Below, piece by piece: positions 8,369 through 16,891 of a stretch of 64,000 nucleotides of DNA; positions within the stretch are counted from its first letter, which is position 1, and each line of letters starts with the position of its first letter. A model generated the notes under the pieces. It saw nothing but the letters and a program-made list of their open reading frames with translations, made no database searches and was not told the origin of the DNA. The stretch comes from Aquimarina sp. Aq78 (GTDB lineage: Bacteria > Bacteroidota > Bacteroidia > Flavobacteriales > Flavobacteriaceae). The position numbers and the translations under genes are program-made. The DNA is taken from contig NZ_OMKA01000026.1 of the NCBI RefSeq assembly GCF_900299525.1, positions 1-64,000 on the forward strand, given 5' to 3'.

Positions 8369-9130
8369 ATGAGCTTTTTCAAAAAAATATTTGGTTCAAA
8401 AGAAAATAAAGAATCCGAACGAGAAACTAAAAATGAGAATAACTTAGAGTCTTTTAAACAAGTTCCCTGGATGACAGATTTGAGACTCGAAAATATATCT
8501 ATTTGTCTTGATTCTGGATTTAAACCAGCTAGTTCTTTACCAACAGAATTTGATCGAGAACTAAGACCTTCAATTGAAATCGCGCAAAGATTAAACGCTA
8601 TAAAAGCATTAGTTCTTTGGTTAATGGTTCCTCAAGACAATTTAGAAAGTGATAAAATTCTGACTTTCATAGACAAAAATAATCTTAAGGGTTTTATGGA
8701 CGAAGAAGAAAAAGAAATTCTCAATACATCAAGAGATGATGAACAAGCAAGAAATTCTATTGGATGGAAATTCGAAAATGCTTGGTCTTTAGCTTGGTTT
8801 TTTGGGTATAAAGAACCTGATATTACGGGGCAAATGATGTCGGGAGATCAAATGCAAGATATTTTGAAAGACTTTAGTTGTCCTATAGACGAAAGTGTAG
8901 AAGATTGGATTAAAGATAAAGAGACTCTGTCTGAAGAAAAGTTGATGAAAAAAGAAGATTTATTTTATTGCCTACATAATGCAGTAAGAAGTGCTCAATT
9001 AGGTAGTGAAACAGTTCCCAATGGTTTTGATCCAATGGGAAATGGAGGTGTAATTCATGAACGAAGACATTCCTTAACTTGGATGTTATCTAAAGGTATA
9101 AGTTGGGAAGAAACTGATTTAAGCACGTAA
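8369..9130 (+). CDS. DUF4272 domain protein, 253 aa
   Basis: Soluble protein. The central motif WKFENAWSLAWFFGYKEPD and the C-terminal VIHERRHSLTWMLSKGISWE match the DUF4272 family as I know it, including the final aspartate-rich tail (DLST). Function unknown in the family. Residues 1-30 are charged and probably disordered. Sole gene of its cassette. Confidence 0.8.
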   Translation: MSFFKKIFGSKENKESERETKNENNLESFKQVPWMTDLRLENISICLDSGFKPASSLPTEFDRELRPSIEIAQRLNAIKALVLWLMVPQDNLESDKILTFIDKNNLKGFMDEEEKEILNTSRDDEQARNSIGWKFENAWSLAWFFGYKEPDITGQMMSGDQMQDILKDFSCPIDESVEDWIKDKETLSEEKLMKKEDLFYCLHNAVRSAQLGSETVPNGFDPMGNGGVIHERRHSLTWMLSKGISWEETDLST

Positions 9131-9137
9131 AATAACT

Positions 9138-9221
9138 ATAGCCAACACCGTGTAAAAAAATTGCTGGTAAAAAAGCCTACTTACGAAATTAGTTGACTAA
9201 TCATACACAATCCCGTTGTGT
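9138..9221 (+). repeat. attC-like site 3
   Basis: R'' core ATAGCCAAC (9138-9146) complements 8/9 the cassette's own start GTTGGCTAC at 8336. The inner stem GTGTA (9150-9154) pairs with TACAC (9204-9208). R' core GTTGTGT is at 9215-9221. The right half ('aactaatcatacacaa..ccgttg') is shared with the site at 34601, indicating a common attC lineage. Confidence 0.7.
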
Positions 9222-9251
9222 AGCATAAAACAAAATCAAGATTAATTTATA

Positions 9252-9668
9252 ATGACAAGAGAAGAAGTACAACCTGCTTGGGAAATCATAGTCGATAAAG
9301 GATTCTCAAACTACAGGAGTTTGACTCGTGACGAAAGAGTATGGTTTAATCTAGAGCCATTAACAACAGGTGGGATTTCTGATCATTACATTAATTATGG
9401 AGCGGAGTACAACAAGGATACTATAAAAGATCTAGAATATATTAATTGTGACAAAATTGCGGACCTTTTAAAAAGAATAAATCGATTTTTCATTTGGGGA
9501 AAACCTTCAAAAAATATTGATCGAAGAAATCGTCAAATTATGAGACTTGGAGATAAGTATCCTGATTTACTTGATGAAATTGACAAAAAATATTGGGAAC
9601 TGAATAGTGAACTGGAAAATACATTATTGGAACATATTAATGAAACGGGAATTGGATTGAATAAATAA
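9252..9668 (+). CDS. DMP19/DUF4375-like protein, 138 aa
   Basis: Small soluble protein with LTRDERVWFNLEPLTTGGISD followed by HYINYGAEYN near residues 24-52. This resembles the DMP19/DUF4375 pattern in which a conserved 'xNGGxxxYF' stretch precedes helices. Here it reads TTGGISDHYINYG, so the match is approximate. Function unknown. Sole gene of its cassette; a strong hairpin follows the gene at 9739. Confidence 0.6.
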   Translation: MTREEVQPAWEIIVDKGFSNYRSLTRDERVWFNLEPLTTGGISDHYINYGAEYNKDTIKDLEYINCDKIADLLKRINRFFIWGKPSKNIDRRNRQIMRLGDKYPDLLDEIDKKYWELNSELENTLLEHINETGIGLNK

Positions 9669-9738
9669 TAAACGTATTTATTTTGTGAGATTTGTCATGT
9701 AAAATGCACAAATTATTAGGTTACCTAATGATTATATT

Positions 9739-9776
9739 GTTTAATGAGGTTCGCGTGAACCCGAACCCCATTAAAC
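9739..9776. terminator. Bidirectional intrinsic terminator-like hairpin
   Basis: GTTTAATGAGGTTCG (9739-9753) pairs 14/15 with CGAACCCCATTAAAC (9762-9776), loop of 8 nt. It lies between convergent genes (9252-9668 plus, 9790-10089 minus). T-rich sequence follows on the plus strand (9777-9795). Confidence 0.65.
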
Positions 9777-9789
9777 ATTTACTTATTTT

Positions 9790-10089
9790 TTATTTTGGCC
9801 ATGTAGGTGAGTAAATGGCAAATCTTGTTATGCGATTTTGATTATCAAGAACCCCCCAAAAACTAGCTCCATAAGCAACCCCTGCACTTGCAGCCTCTAC
9901 ACTACCTTCACAATTGGGCGCAATACTGTATTGACCAGGATTTATACTTCCAGTCCCATAGACTCCGACTGAAAAATGGCCTTGGTTTGGATAGATTAAT
10001 GCTAATTTACCTTGTACATACTTTACTCCTGCTGTTTCATCAGCTTTTTGCCCATCAACTGGGGCATGATTAATTTTTTCCATAATCAT
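9790..10089 (-). CDS. Hypothetical protein, 99 aa (against array direction)
   Basis: Starts MIMEKINHAPVDGQKADETA (second Met at 10083 equally possible). Gly/Ala/Tyr-rich with no signal peptide. Family not recognised. It runs opposite to the cassette genes and has no attC-like core of its own next to it, so it is probably an insertion or an unusual cassette. Confidence 0.55.
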   Translation of the reverse strand: MIMEKINHAPVDGQKADETAGVKYVQGKLALIYPNQGHFSVGVYGTGSINPGQYSIAPNCEGSVEAASAGVAYGASFWGVLDNQNRITRFAIYSPTWPK

Positions 10090-10545
10090 TATATTTTATT
10101 TTCCTACTCTTATTTAATAGAGGCTTTTCGGATTTCGCCTTTATAATTAAAACTGATAGTAGCTACTCAATCGAATATTTTGTTTTTGATTACACCTCAA
10201 ATATCTGATGAAATTTCAGGTATTACTAGAGTATAAATACTGATTTTTTTAAAACAGGTACTTATACTTAATCTTATTATTTCCTAACATTTGACAATTC
10301 AAAATTGAGGAATTAATGGCATGAATTATAGAAGAATGACAAGAAATTACGAATTCTAGGAATGAAGGACAAAAGGGCATAACACGGGATATAAAGGACA
10401 TATATCCTTTAAATCATTGTTTTCGGTAATTACATATCACTTCTAAATTGTACGCCATAAAAATATTTTCACAGAAAACAGTATGATGTAAATATTATTC
10501 CGTACTTACCTTTGTTTTAAAAGTCAGCCACTATAAAATATAATA
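10090..10545 (+). repeat. Gene-free interval with a composite right half-site
   Basis: About 450 bp without a gene. At 10386-10418 the palindrome family appears again (ATAAAGGACATATATCCTTT) and is followed by a GTT core, GTTTTCGG (10419-10426). The remaining bases upstream of the next gene (10431-10545) are AT-rich and may hold its promoter. No left core (R'') is recognisable. Confidence 0.5.
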
Positions 10546-11028
10546 ATGAAAAAAACAGTAATATTTCTAATAGCCTTTTTTATATCATATAGTATTAGCT
10601 CACAAGAATTTATGAAAAAAGCCCAATCAAAAGAGGGGTTACAAAACAATAACAAATATCTAATCATAGAACAAGCGAAATTTGGAAAAGCATTAACACT
10701 GTCGAGTGATGAAATTTTAACAATTAGCAATAAAGATGATTTAATAGAAATAGAAATTACAGATTATATACATGAATGGGGGTATGATGGACCTCCCGAA
10801 GATCCCAACAGGAATTATTTTAGTGATGTACAATATGCTTTAAAAGTGAAAGTAGAAAATGTTATGAAAGTAGAAAATGTTGTGAAAAATTTCTGGGTTT
10901 CTAGTTCTGAGCTAGAATCGAAGGGTAGTTTTTCTATTGACTTAGCGAGTTATAATGTCTTAATTCTATCAGATAGATTTGGCCATAAATCATCTTTAAT
11001 AGAGATGATAATTGATGAAAAAAAATAA
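10546..11028 (+). CDS. Hypothetical exported protein, 160 aa
   Basis: Signal peptide MKKTVIFLIAFFISYSISSQ, then about 140 mainly beta-type residues. It contains a short internal duplication (KVENVMKVENVVKN). Family not recognised. Its stop codon sits in 'gaaaaaaaataag', exactly where the composite repeat sequence begins. The C-terminal few codons therefore abut a deleted site whose left half is missing. Confidence 0.65.
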   Translation: MKKTVIFLIAFFISYSISSQEFMKKAQSKEGLQNNNKYLIIEQAKFGKALTLSSDEILTISNKDDLIEIEITDYIHEWGYDGPPEDPNRNYFSDVQYALKVKVENVMKVENVVKNFWVSSSELESKGSFSIDLASYNVLILSDRFGHKSSLIEMIIDEKK

Positions 11029-11142
11029 GTAACGCCTTAGAAAGTTTTTATACTCAATACTAAGAGTTTGATACAAGATTAAATTTAAAAATAAGCATAG
11101 ATGTGATATAAAGGATATATATTCTTTATTCTATTGTTAGGT
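11029..11142 (+). repeat. Enlarged composite attC-like element B (right part)
   Basis: 11031-11129 is a near-identical copy of 7568-7666 (about 98 bp), including the palindrome ATATAAAGGATATATATTCTTT. The R' core GTTAGGT (11136-11142) fits the classical GTTRRRY consensus. The left half seen in element A is absent. Confidence 0.65.
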
Positions 11143-11154
11143 AGCATTTGAAAA

Positions 11155-11880
11155 ATGACCAGAAAACTCATTTTAATATTAGGATTAATAATTGTCATAA
11201 TCGTCTTTCTAAAATTTGGAAGATCAATTTATATGCCTTTAGTAAACAAATTAAAAAGTAAGGAAACCGTTGAATCAAGGATTGAGAATATTCAAGAAAA
11301 CGTTTGGAATCGACTTGAAAAAAAATTGGGATTAGCAGGCTACAAAATGGAATATCCAAAAGAGGTAATTCTTGTTGCCCTTAAAGAAGAAAGAATACTT
11401 CAAATTTACTCAAAAGATTATAATGGAATCAAATTAATAAAGGAATATCCTTTTACAGCTTTTAGTGGTAATTTAGGCCCTAAATTAAAAGAAGGCGATA
11501 GACAAATCCCAGAAGGAATTTATAAAGTTGAGTATTTAAATCCTAACAGTTCGTATTATCTGTCAATTAAAGTGAGTTATCCGAATGAGTTTGATAAATC
11601 TAAAACCGAGTTTGTAAATATATCAGAAATGGGTGGAGATATTTTCATACACGGGAAATCGGCAACTATTGGATGCATTCCGATTGGGGATGAAGCGATA
11701 GAAGAAGTGTTTTTATTAACACAAAAGGCTATAAATAATAATGTTAAGGTTATTATCAGTCCGAGAGATTTTAGAGTAAATCCTGACTACCCAAAAATCG
11801 AGGGAATTGATTGGGAAAACGAATTATATGAAATAATAAAAAACGAATTAAAAACGCTACCTAACAATGGCTATAAGTAA
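11155..11880 (+). CDS. L,D-transpeptidase (YkuD fold), 241 aa
   Basis: N-terminal membrane anchor (residues 4-22), linker, then a YkuD catalytic domain: VALKEERILQIYSKD near 75-90 and the signature DIFIHGKSATIGCIPIGDEA (about 161-180) with the HGx6GC arrangement providing the catalytic His and Cys. It would cross-link or anchor peptidoglycan stem peptides in the periplasm. The last codons KTLPNNGYK are encoded by the R'' core and spacer of the following attC-like site, so the C terminus is a by-product of cassette structure. Confidence 0.88.
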   Translation: MTRKLILILGLIIVIIVFLKFGRSIYMPLVNKLKSKETVESRIENIQENVWNRLEKKLGLAGYKMEYPKEVILVALKEERILQIYSKDYNGIKLIKEYPFTAFSGNLGPKLKEGDRQIPEGIYKVEYLNPNSSYYLSIKVSYPNEFDKSKTEFVNISEMGGDIFIHGKSATIGCIPIGDEAIEEVFLLTQKAINNNVKVIISPRDFRVNPDYPKIEGIDWENELYEIIKNELKTLPNNGYK

Positions 11881-11988
11881 TTGCTTGTTCTCGCCTACTT
11901 CTGAAAACCCTACAGATTTTCAGCTTGGTGTGTACTTGCTAAGTTAAATGCTAACGCACCAAACTACTCATAGTCGAGACTGTTGGCA
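11856..11988 (+). repeat. attC-like site 4 (overlaps the end of the upstream gene)
   Basis: R'' core GCTACCTAAC (11856-11865), perfect complement of the cassette start at 11136-11145. GGCTAT (11869-11874) pairs with ATAGTC (11970-11975) with one mismatch. The inner stem is TTGGTGTG...CGCACCAA. The spacer 'gagact' precedes R' core GTTGGCA (11982-11988). The order AACAATGG...GAGACTGTT closely mirrors well-known attC sites. Confidence 0.8.
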
Positions 11989-12005
11989 GTAACTCTCAAA
12001 AAGAG

Positions 12006-12827
12006 GTGAGAAAACAAAAACTTAATAAAACAATAAACAAGTTCCTACATCCAAATTTTGGAACACTGGTCGTATTTTGTATTGTACTTTATGGGTTGGC
12101 AATTTTTCAAGACTACGTTTTCTCCAAAATTAAACCTACTGCCTTTTATTGGACCGATACTATGCTCTATAACATATATTGGCTTTTATTTATTCCTTTT
12201 ATAAAAATTGCAAATTCCTTTTACAATAAAGTTCCATTCAAATCACTAACCAGCAAAGTACTTTACGCTTTAAGCACAGGGTTTATATATAGTGTACTAC
12301 ATATATTTATTTTTACTTCAATTTTTATTTTAGGCAGTAATCTTATCTATTCTGTACCTCATCGTTTTTTAACAATACTAAAAAATGCAGTCTCAAATCA
12401 ATTGCATATAACCATTATGGTCTATTTATTTAGCCCTTTTGTTTTTGACTATCTTAAAAGAAAAAAACAGTTAAACAAACACTTCCAAAATCAAAAGACC
12501 AATACGACCATTACGGTTAAAAACGGTATTCGTAGAATAAAGATTGACACGTCTACAATTCTATTTATCGAGACCGACAGACCCTACACAATGGTACATA
12601 CAACCAGTCAGAAAATTTTGCATGATGAGAGTTTAAAAAAACTTGGAGACTTATTAGATCCTCAAAACTTTTTAAGGGTTCATCGCTCGATAATTGTCAA
12701 TAAAAATCACATAACAGAATTAAAATCAAGAAAGAATGGCGATTATGATGGTATTTTATCCAATGGTCAATCTATAAGGTTTAGCAGGCATTATCGTCAA
12801 AATTGGAGTACCCTATTAAACCACTAA
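12006..12827 (+). CDS. Membrane-bound LytTR-family transcription regulator, 273 aa
   Basis: GTG start 24 bp after the R' core. Four predicted membrane helices in residues 20-150 (for example TLVVFCIVLYGLAIF) are followed by a LytTR DNA-binding domain (about 168-270) with ILFIETDRPYTMVHT and NFLRVHRSIIVNKNHI. There is no receiver domain, so it is probably a one-component membrane regulator. It shares its cassette with the dioxygenase-like lipoprotein downstream and may control it (inference from position). Confidence 0.85.
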   Translation: MRKQKLNKTINKFLHPNFGTLVVFCIVLYGLAIFQDYVFSKIKPTAFYWTDTMLYNIYWLLFIPFIKIANSFYNKVPFKSLTSKVLYALSTGFIYSVLHIFIFTSIFILGSNLIYSVPHRFLTILKNAVSNQLHITIMVYLFSPFVFDYLKRKKQLNKHFQNQKTNTTITVKNGIRRIKIDTSTILFIETDRPYTMVHTTSQKILHDESLKKLGDLLDPQNFLRVHRSIIVNKNHITELKSRKNGDYDGILSNGQSIRFSRHYRQNWSTLLNH

Positions 12828-12924
12828 GTTCTAAAACCACTCCAGTAAGCTAATTCTTGCATAGTTTCCTTTTCAACATATAGGATTTATTAGACTTTTG
12901 ACACTTCCTTTAAATTTTATACTA

Positions 12925-14124
12925 ATGAAAAAAATACTGAACTTCGGACTCTTATTTCTATTCCTGATATCATTGGCAAGTTGTAATGGCCAGACAAAAA
13001 ATGAACCAATATCTAAAAGAAATACCAAAAACAAAATTGTTGGTGGTGGCTGCGATGGTTGTGAATTAATGTATGTCGGAATGCCAAAAAACATTAAGCC
13101 TATTGACACAAGTTCGGCCTGGAACGGGAAAGGACAAAAATTATTGGTTACAGGAAAAATACTGAAATTAGACGGAGTCACGCCTGCACCCAACATAATC
13201 GTTTATTATTGGCAAACAGACCACAATGGATATTATGCTAACGGAGAAGGCAAATCTCAAAAACACGGTCGTACTCGTGGCTGGGTAAAATCTGATGAGC
13301 AAGGGAAGTATTCGATTTATACAATTCGACCCGCACCTTATCCAAATCGTGATATACCTGCACACATTCATTTATCTATTAAAGAACCCCAAATTGATGA
13401 TGAGTATTATATCGATAATTTAGAATTTGCTGATGATATATTATTGACAGGCAAAAAAAGAAAGTTGCTTAAAAATCGTGGTGGCAGTGGTATTTTAAGG
13501 GTACTGATTGATACAGAAATGCAAGTTGCAGAGCATAATATTGTTTTAGGACTTAATATCCCAAATTATCCTACAACTATAGATCATACCATTAAATCTG
13601 GTCTGCAAATTGGCGAGGACAACCCTTCTTTTACACCATTTCACGCCTGGGGACCAGACAAAGGTACAAGGACTTGTCCTGTATGTAAATATGGACGATT
13701 TCACGGAATTGTTTACTTTGTGGGTAGCCAGCCAAACTGGTCCGAAATAAAAGAATGGCTAACATTTTTGGAACAAGAAAGTGTTACCCGAGAAAAATAC
13801 TTAAAAGCCTACTTTGTTTATGGTAATAAGAAAGGCTACAGCAAATCGAATCGACAAACAGAGTTAGAGCAACTTGGAAAAGAATTGAACTTAGAAAATA
13901 TTGCATTGACTTTTGTTCCATCATTTACCGATACGCAATCAGAAGTCCATTTAAATAAGATAAATCCTAAAGTAGAGAACACCATAATCATTTACAGACA
14001 TCGAAATATAATTGGAAAATTTGTTGACCTTAAACCAACAAAAGAAAATCAAAATGAAGTATCAAAAATGCTGGATAAAACCGTAAGCAAATTCTTCGAA
14101 TTACCAGAACCTAAGCATCATTAA
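12925..14124 (+). CDS. Lipoprotein: intradiol dioxygenase-like domain fused to thioredoxin-like domain, 399 aa
   Basis: The start is taken at the ATG at 12925, which gives a lipoprotein signal (LFLISLASC, Cys at about 20). Residues 60-220 resemble the intradiol ring-cleavage dioxygenase/transthyretin-like beta domain: IIVYYWQTDHNGYY, GRTRGWVKSDEQGKYSIYTI, and the iron-ligand-like DIPAHIHLSI. Residues 245-390 carry TCPVCKYGRFHGIVYFVGSQ, a redoxin-like CxxC segment. The fusion would act at the periplasmic face. Substrate unknown. Second gene of a two-gene cassette (ends at 11982 and 14134 perfectly complementary). Confidence 0.8.
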   Translation: MKKILNFGLLFLFLISLASCNGQTKNEPISKRNTKNKIVGGGCDGCELMYVGMPKNIKPIDTSSAWNGKGQKLLVTGKILKLDGVTPAPNIIVYYWQTDHNGYYANGEGKSQKHGRTRGWVKSDEQGKYSIYTIRPAPYPNRDIPAHIHLSIKEPQIDDEYYIDNLEFADDILLTGKKRKLLKNRGGSGILRVLIDTEMQVAEHNIVLGLNIPNYPTTIDHTIKSGLQIGEDNPSFTPFHAWGPDKGTRTCPVCKYGRFHGIVYFVGSQPNWSEIKEWLTFLEQESVTREKYLKAYFVYGNKKGYSKSNRQTELEQLGKELNLENIALTFVPSFTDTQSEVHLNKINPKVENTIIIYRHRNIIGKFVDLKPTKENQNEVSKMLDKTVSKFFELPEPKHH

Positions 14125-14133
14125 ACAAGAATA

Positions 14134-14167
14134 TACTGCCAACATCGTATATACAACATCGTTATAG
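14134..14167 (+). repeat. attC-like site 5 (minimal)
   Basis: R'' core TACTGCCAAC (14134-14143), perfect complement of the cassette start 11982-11991. A short self-complementary GTATATAC follows, then a GTT core, GTTATAG (14161-14167). The hairpin is collapsed to about 15 nt. Confidence 0.6.
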
Positions 14168-14259
14168 CATAGTAGAGATAAAAGTAGATCTAAGATTAAA
14201 TTTAAAAATAACTATGCATAGAATATATAAGACATATATCCTTTATTCTGTTGTTAGTA
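14168..14259 (+). repeat. Composite element C (right half), possible empty cassette
   Basis: 'aagattaaatttaaaaata' is shared with elements A and B. It is followed by the palindrome family (ATATAAGACATATATCCTTTAT) and R' core GTTAGTA (14253-14259). The 92 bp between the two GTT cores encode nothing, as would be left by deletion of a cassette gene. Confidence 0.5.
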
Positions 14260-14351
14260 TTTATTAGAAAATAACAGAGTCTTATTTTTAAAGTTCTAAT
14301 TAGTGTAACAAGTTTTATTCTTTCTCGTCCTATTGTTTTAAATCAAAAAAT

Positions 14352-14945
14352 ATGAAAAATCAAATTATAACAATACTTGCATTAGTAATACTTAGTGCCT
14401 GTAAGGACACAACTAAATCCATCACAACTTACCAACCTACTTAATCTGATTATCAAGTTGGTGAGAAATGGGTCTGGAAATTTAAAGGTGTAACAACGAA
14501 AGGAGAAGTACGCTCAGATGGAAAAGATACTAGAGAAATAGTCAATACTGATGGAGTTTTAGGTATGACAATCGGAAAGGACACCATTCCCGTTACTGAC
14601 ATTGTTAAACCAGAAAAAAGCGAAACACCTAGGTATGACTGGCCTCTGGAAGTGGGCAAAAAGAGGAAATATGAAAACAATTGGACAAGTCAAGATGGAA
14701 CAACGGGAAACCAAAGTCAAGATGCTGAAATACTATCATACCAAGAAGAAACAGTAGAAGCAGGAACATTTATGGCTTATACGATTGAATATACAGGTAA
14801 AACCACAAACTCTAGAGGTTATAGCGCTGATGAAAAGGAAATTTGGTTGTATGCGCCTGCTATAAAAAACTTCATAAAACTCACTCAGAATCAAGGTGAC
14901 CTTTTATACGTAGAGGAATTAATCGAATATTCAAAACCAGAATAA
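14352..14945 (+). pseudogene. Lipoprotein gene interrupted by an in-frame stop
   Basis: ATG at 14352 opens a lipoprotein signal (ILALVILSAC, Cys at residue 17). Codon 31 is TAA (14442-14444), after which the same frame stays open to 14945 and reads as a folded domain (SDYQVGEKWVWKFKG at the start, then a Trp/Tyr-rich beta protein). One base change (for example CAA or GAA to TAA) explains it. Either a recent nonsense mutation or a sequencing error. Without the signal, translation restarting at 14565 would give a cytoplasmic fragment. Confidence 0.7.
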
Positions 14946-14997
14946 ATCGAAATATTTTATAAAAACTGAAAGAAAAACAAATGCTAAGAATCATCAA

Positions 14998-15816
14998 TTG
15001 AAAAAATTATTTAAATCATCAATCGTACAAGACAAAGAAGAAAAGAAAGAATACCGTTGGCAGACTTCATTAACAGTAATCATTCTGTTCATTTTTGGTT
15101 CAGTCATAAATATACCATTTAGTAGAGAAGTCAAAAGATTAAACATAGAAGCAGGCAAGACAGGCATCAACATGAATGAATCGTTTTATTCTGACTTGAC
15201 CACAATCGGAATTAGTAGTTTAATTTTAGGGGCTGTATTAGTTTTTATCGGCTTATGGGTTTCTTCAAGTGCTAATATGGGAGCACCAGTTATTTCAAGG
15301 ATTTTTTCTAAAAAACCAGTTAATGGTATTATTAAGAGAGATGCCGTTCTGTCAAGTGTTCTTTTGGCAGCAGTAATTGCTTTATTTCTTTTAGGGTTGT
15401 TTGAAATTCAAAAGGAATTATATCCAGTTTCACATAAAATATCACGTCCATCCAAACCATTTTATCTGCTTGTTTCATTTTCTGCTGGAATAACTGAAGA
15501 GATAATGTTTAGATTAGGATTAATGTCGTTAATAATAGCTGCAGTCCAATTTTTTAAAAAGACCGAAAATCCATCAAATAGATTAGTCTGGTCGGGCATA
15601 TTAATTTCAGCATTATTTTTTGGACTTATCCATCTTCCACTATCAAAGAATTTTGTAGAGCTAACACCATTCACGATTAGTGTAACAATAATTGGGAATT
15701 TAATAACAGGTTCAACATTTGGCTGGATATTTTGGAAACGAGGATTATTAGTTGCGATATTATCACATATTGTATTTGATTTAGTTTTTCACGTAATAGG
15801 AACACCGTATACATAA
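14998..15816 (+). CDS. CPBP-family intramembrane metalloprotease (1 of 3 in the array), 272 aa
   Basis: TTG start (no upstream ATG is in frame). Multiple membrane helices and the CPBP (Abi/CAAX-protease) motifs: EEIMFRLG at about 167, FFGLIHLP at about 205, and SHIVFDLVFH near the C terminus, giving the Glu-Glu/Arg and two His of the putative active site. Such proteins process membrane-associated substrates and often give bacteriocin self-immunity. It follows the broken lipoprotein gene and probably shared its cassette. Confidence 0.88.
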   Translation: MKKLFKSSIVQDKEEKKEYRWQTSLTVIILFIFGSVINIPFSREVKRLNIEAGKTGINMNESFYSDLTTIGISSLILGAVLVFIGLWVSSSANMGAPVISRIFSKKPVNGIIKRDAVLSSVLLAAVIALFLLGLFEIQKELYPVSHKISRPSKPFYLLVSFSAGITEEIMFRLGLMSLIIAAVQFFKKTENPSNRLVWSGILISALFFGLIHLPLSKNFVELTPFTISVTIIGNLITGSTFGWIFWKRGLLVAILSHIVFDLVFHVIGTPYT

Positions 15817-15825
15817 AACAACAAA

Positions 15826-15956
15826 GGCTAACAACAGCTATAATTCATTGTGGTTTTGTGCCACACCAAAATAAAAGTATAAATCAATGGCTGATTTCTA
15901 AGCGGAATAATCCTGCGGATGATTCCACAACAAAATCATAGCCGAAACCGTTATGT
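15826..15956 (+). repeat. attC-like site 6
   Basis: R'' core GGCTAAC (15826-15832), then AACAG and AGCTAT (15836-15841) pairing with ATAGC (15938-15942). The inner hairpin is GGAATAATCC/GGATGATTCC. R' core GTTATGT is at 15950-15956. R'' does not match the GTT core at 14253, which suggests that two former cassettes were fused here by deletion. Confidence 0.65.
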
Positions 15957-15973
15957 GCAAGAAAAAACAGAAA

Positions 15974-16030
15974 ATGGGAAACAAAAGAAATACCGAATTT
16001 GGCAATTCTAATATCATCTCTTACAGATAA
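15974..16030 (+). pseudogene. Truncated cassette ORF remnant (18 codons)
   Basis: ATG 18 bp after the R' core opens MGNKRNTEFGNSNIISYR and stops at TAA. Position and spacing are those of a cassette gene start, but the body is missing. The following divergent Lrp/YgjV/GNAT block may have replaced it. No other gene is seen in 15817-16077. Confidence 0.3.
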
Positions 16031-16077
16031 ATAAATGACAGAGTTTGTCTGTTTATAGAACCTTTCAAGGAAATAAA

Positions 16078-16488
16078 TTACGCTTCTAAAATAATGCTCG
16101 TTTTTGAAGCACCATACTCTGCGATTTTTTCAAGAAAGGAAATAAGATGCTTATTGTTTCTAAAATAACCTAAAACGCATAAGCAATCATCACCAGTAAT
16201 TCTATCACAACTTTGCACTTCTTCCATTGCTTGTATTTGTTTTTGAGCATCATTTGATCCTCTTGATTCTCGGTGTATTACTAATGTTATATATGCTTTA
16301 GTCTCAATCCCCAATTTTTCATGATTCAATTTTAGACCATAGCCTTCGATTATGCCTTCTTCTTCCATTTGCCGAACACGCTTGCCTATGGCAGGAGCAG
16401 ACAATCCTACTTCTTTTCCAATATTAGCGAAGCTTTCTCTAGCATTAATCTTTAGCATTTCAAGTATCTTTTTATCCAATGTATCCAT
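16078..16488 (-). CDS. Lrp/AsnC-family transcription regulator, 136 aa
   Basis: N-terminal winged helix (LDKKILEMLKINARESFANI, GLSAPAIGKRVRQMEEEGII) and C-terminal RAM effector domain (ITLVIHRESR, ITGDDCLCVLGYFRN). It probably senses an amino acid or related ligand. Divergently transcribed from the small membrane protein/GNAT pair, with a palindromic candidate operator in between, so it likely controls itself and that pair. Confidence 0.9.
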   Translation of the reverse strand: MDTLDKKILEMLKINARESFANIGKEVGLSAPAIGKRVRQMEEEGIIEGYGLKLNHEKLGIETKAYITLVIHRESRGSNDAQKQIQAMEEVQSCDRITGDDCLCVLGYFRNNKHLISFLEKIAEYGASKTSIILEA

Positions 16489-16514
16489 TTATAATCGTAA
16501 TTTTATTATTATTT

Positions 16515-16531
16515 ATTCGATAGTATCGAAT
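16515..16531. promoter_or_regulatory. Candidate Lrp-type operator
   Basis: Perfect inverted repeat ATTCGAT-AGT-ATCGAAT in the divergent promoter region, with a further half-copy ATTCGAT near 16550. Position between the regulator and its divergent neighbours is the argument for autoregulation. Confidence 0.55.
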
Positions 16532-16654
16532 TCAAATATACAATTATTAATTCGATTATAAACTAAAAACAAGATAATGCATTCTATATTTGTGTTACAC
16601 TGTTTAAACAGGATAGTTTCCAATATAAATTAATCAAACCGAAAAAGATAAAAC

Positions 16655-16891
16655 ATGAGTCCATTTTTAATTGATAGTATTGGCTATACAGCTCTAGTGA
16701 TCAATTTATATTCTATGTCTACCAAAGGCGAATATAAACTACGTTTAATATCACTAATCGCGAATACAGGTTACATTTTATATGGTGCATTAATTAGCGC
16801 TACACCAATAATTGTAGGCTGCACAATTGCTGTATTGCTTCATGGTTATCATATAAGAAGATTACGAATAAATAAGAATAGTAATGATTAA
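16655..16891 (+). CDS. Small membrane protein (YgjV-like), 78 aa
   Basis: Three short hydrophobic helices (IDSIGYTALVINLYSM, LISLIANTGYILYGAL, IIVGCTIAVLLHGYHI) and a basic tail. The layout resembles YgjV/SemiSWEET-like half transporters. Overlaps the next gene by 8 bp, so the two are translationally coupled. Together with the divergent Lrp regulator this suggests a small amino-acid-related export or modification unit (inference). Confidence 0.65.
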   Translation: MSPFLIDSIGYTALVINLYSMSTKGEYKLRLISLIANTGYILYGALISATPIIVGCTIAVLLHGYHIRRLRINKNSND

